Origin: Chloromonas sp. AAM2
Lineage: Eukaryota; Chlorophyta; Chlorophyceae; Chlamydomonadales; Chlamydomonadaceae
Assembly: GCA_004335635.1 (NCBI GenBank)
Contig: QAXH01006103.1
Location: forward strand, 10,169 to 27,397
Reading direction: 5' to 3'
DNA: 17,229 nt
Below, one piece after another: positions 16,883 through 17,229 of this stretch. Below the pieces are notes generated by a model that was not told where the DNA came from, ran no database searches, and saw only the letters and a program-made list of their open reading frames with translations. Numbering within the stretch: the first letter of the stretch is position 1; every line of letters begins with the position of its first letter. The position numbers and the translations under genes are program-made.

Positions 16883-17229
16883 CGATCACCTCAACCAACA
16901 CATCCAATGCAGGCACTCATCAGCCAATGAGCATGCTGACGGTGAGAAACTGGCACTTTCATGAACTGTTGCTTGCATCTAATGAAGCTAACTTGATATT
17001 CTGACAGCATTCAACTGCACAGCAAATGTCGTTGGCGAATGTTTATGCTTGCTCAGAGAAAGTCCGGGTGGTACACATCCCAGCCCGTGTCCTGTGACGG
17101 CTTCTCTAAAGTACAAGTGCCTTCAAGAACTGTTGCAGTGCTTGACCGCGCATGTTGAGATTTTGAACTGCACATCAACAGCTCACCCTACTGCACAGCA
17201 ACAGCTCACCCTACTGCACAGCAACAGCT
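16702..17229. other. Downstream part of the TPR locus; no further exon certain
   Basis: Apart from the exon-like duplicate at 16856 and the repeats listed, I see no confident coding segment. A perfectly alternating purine-pyrimidine tract of 30 bp lies at 16816-16845. No TGTAA is present. Confidence 0.4.
17177..17229. repeat. 23-bp tandem repeat running off the window edge
   Basis: Two identical 23-bp units, 17177-17199 and 17200-17222, then seven bases of a third. Each begins AACAGCTCACCC and ends TGCACAGC. The array length is unknown because the window ends. Confidence 0.9.

Overview
The window looks like nuclear DNA of a green alga, probably a chlorophyte of the Chlorophyceae. Its genes are broken into many short GT-AG exons. 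The glutamate dehydrogenase is of the plant/algal short type. The pentamer TGTAA, the usual poly(A) signal of chlorophycean algae, follows the stop codons of two genes. Introns are long and rich in simple repeats and TGCATG-type words. The species cannot be named from the sequence alone.

Layout, left to right. (1) 1-1773 is mostly non-coding, but about 460-676 on the minus strand holds a frameshifted relic of a TPR (kinesin-light-chain-like) repeat. (2) 1774-2552 (+) is a likely two-exon gene for a small secreted proline-rich protein, with TGTAA 58 nt after its stop. (3) 2615-3683 is intergenic and 5' flank. (4) 3684-11027 (+) is a 15-exon glutamate dehydrogenase gene, about 468 residues. Every exon phase fits and all catalytic residues are present; only the first exon and start codon are uncertain. 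(5) A 20-bp minisatellite of 13 full units begins about 84 bp after the GDH stop, followed by a possible TGTAA at 11870. (6) 11875-12920 has no gene I can support. (7) 13373-16701 (+) is at least eight exons of a TPR-repeat gene, incomplete at both ends. It reads as seven consecutive repeats of exactly 42 residues after a first one, so the exon model is well supported. (8) A 23-bp tandem repeat runs off the right edge.

The two main genes have no evident functional link. GDH interconverts glutamate and 2-oxoglutarate plus ammonium; the TPR protein is a probable protein-interaction scaffold.

The most striking theme is local duplication across exon-intron borders. In GDH introns 5, 6, 9, 10, 12 and 14 I see by eye a decayed second copy of the intron's own 3' end lying 60-130 bp upstream of the real one. 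In intron 9 the copy includes the first ten codons of exon 10, with mostly silent differences, and a 489-bp transposon-like element with inverted ends sits inside that copy. The real exon-10 boundary acts as an unoccupied paralogous site that confirms the insertion. In the TPR gene a 43-bp unit spanning a 5' splice site is present three times, and part of the last visible exon is repeated 194 bp downstream with conservative coding changes.
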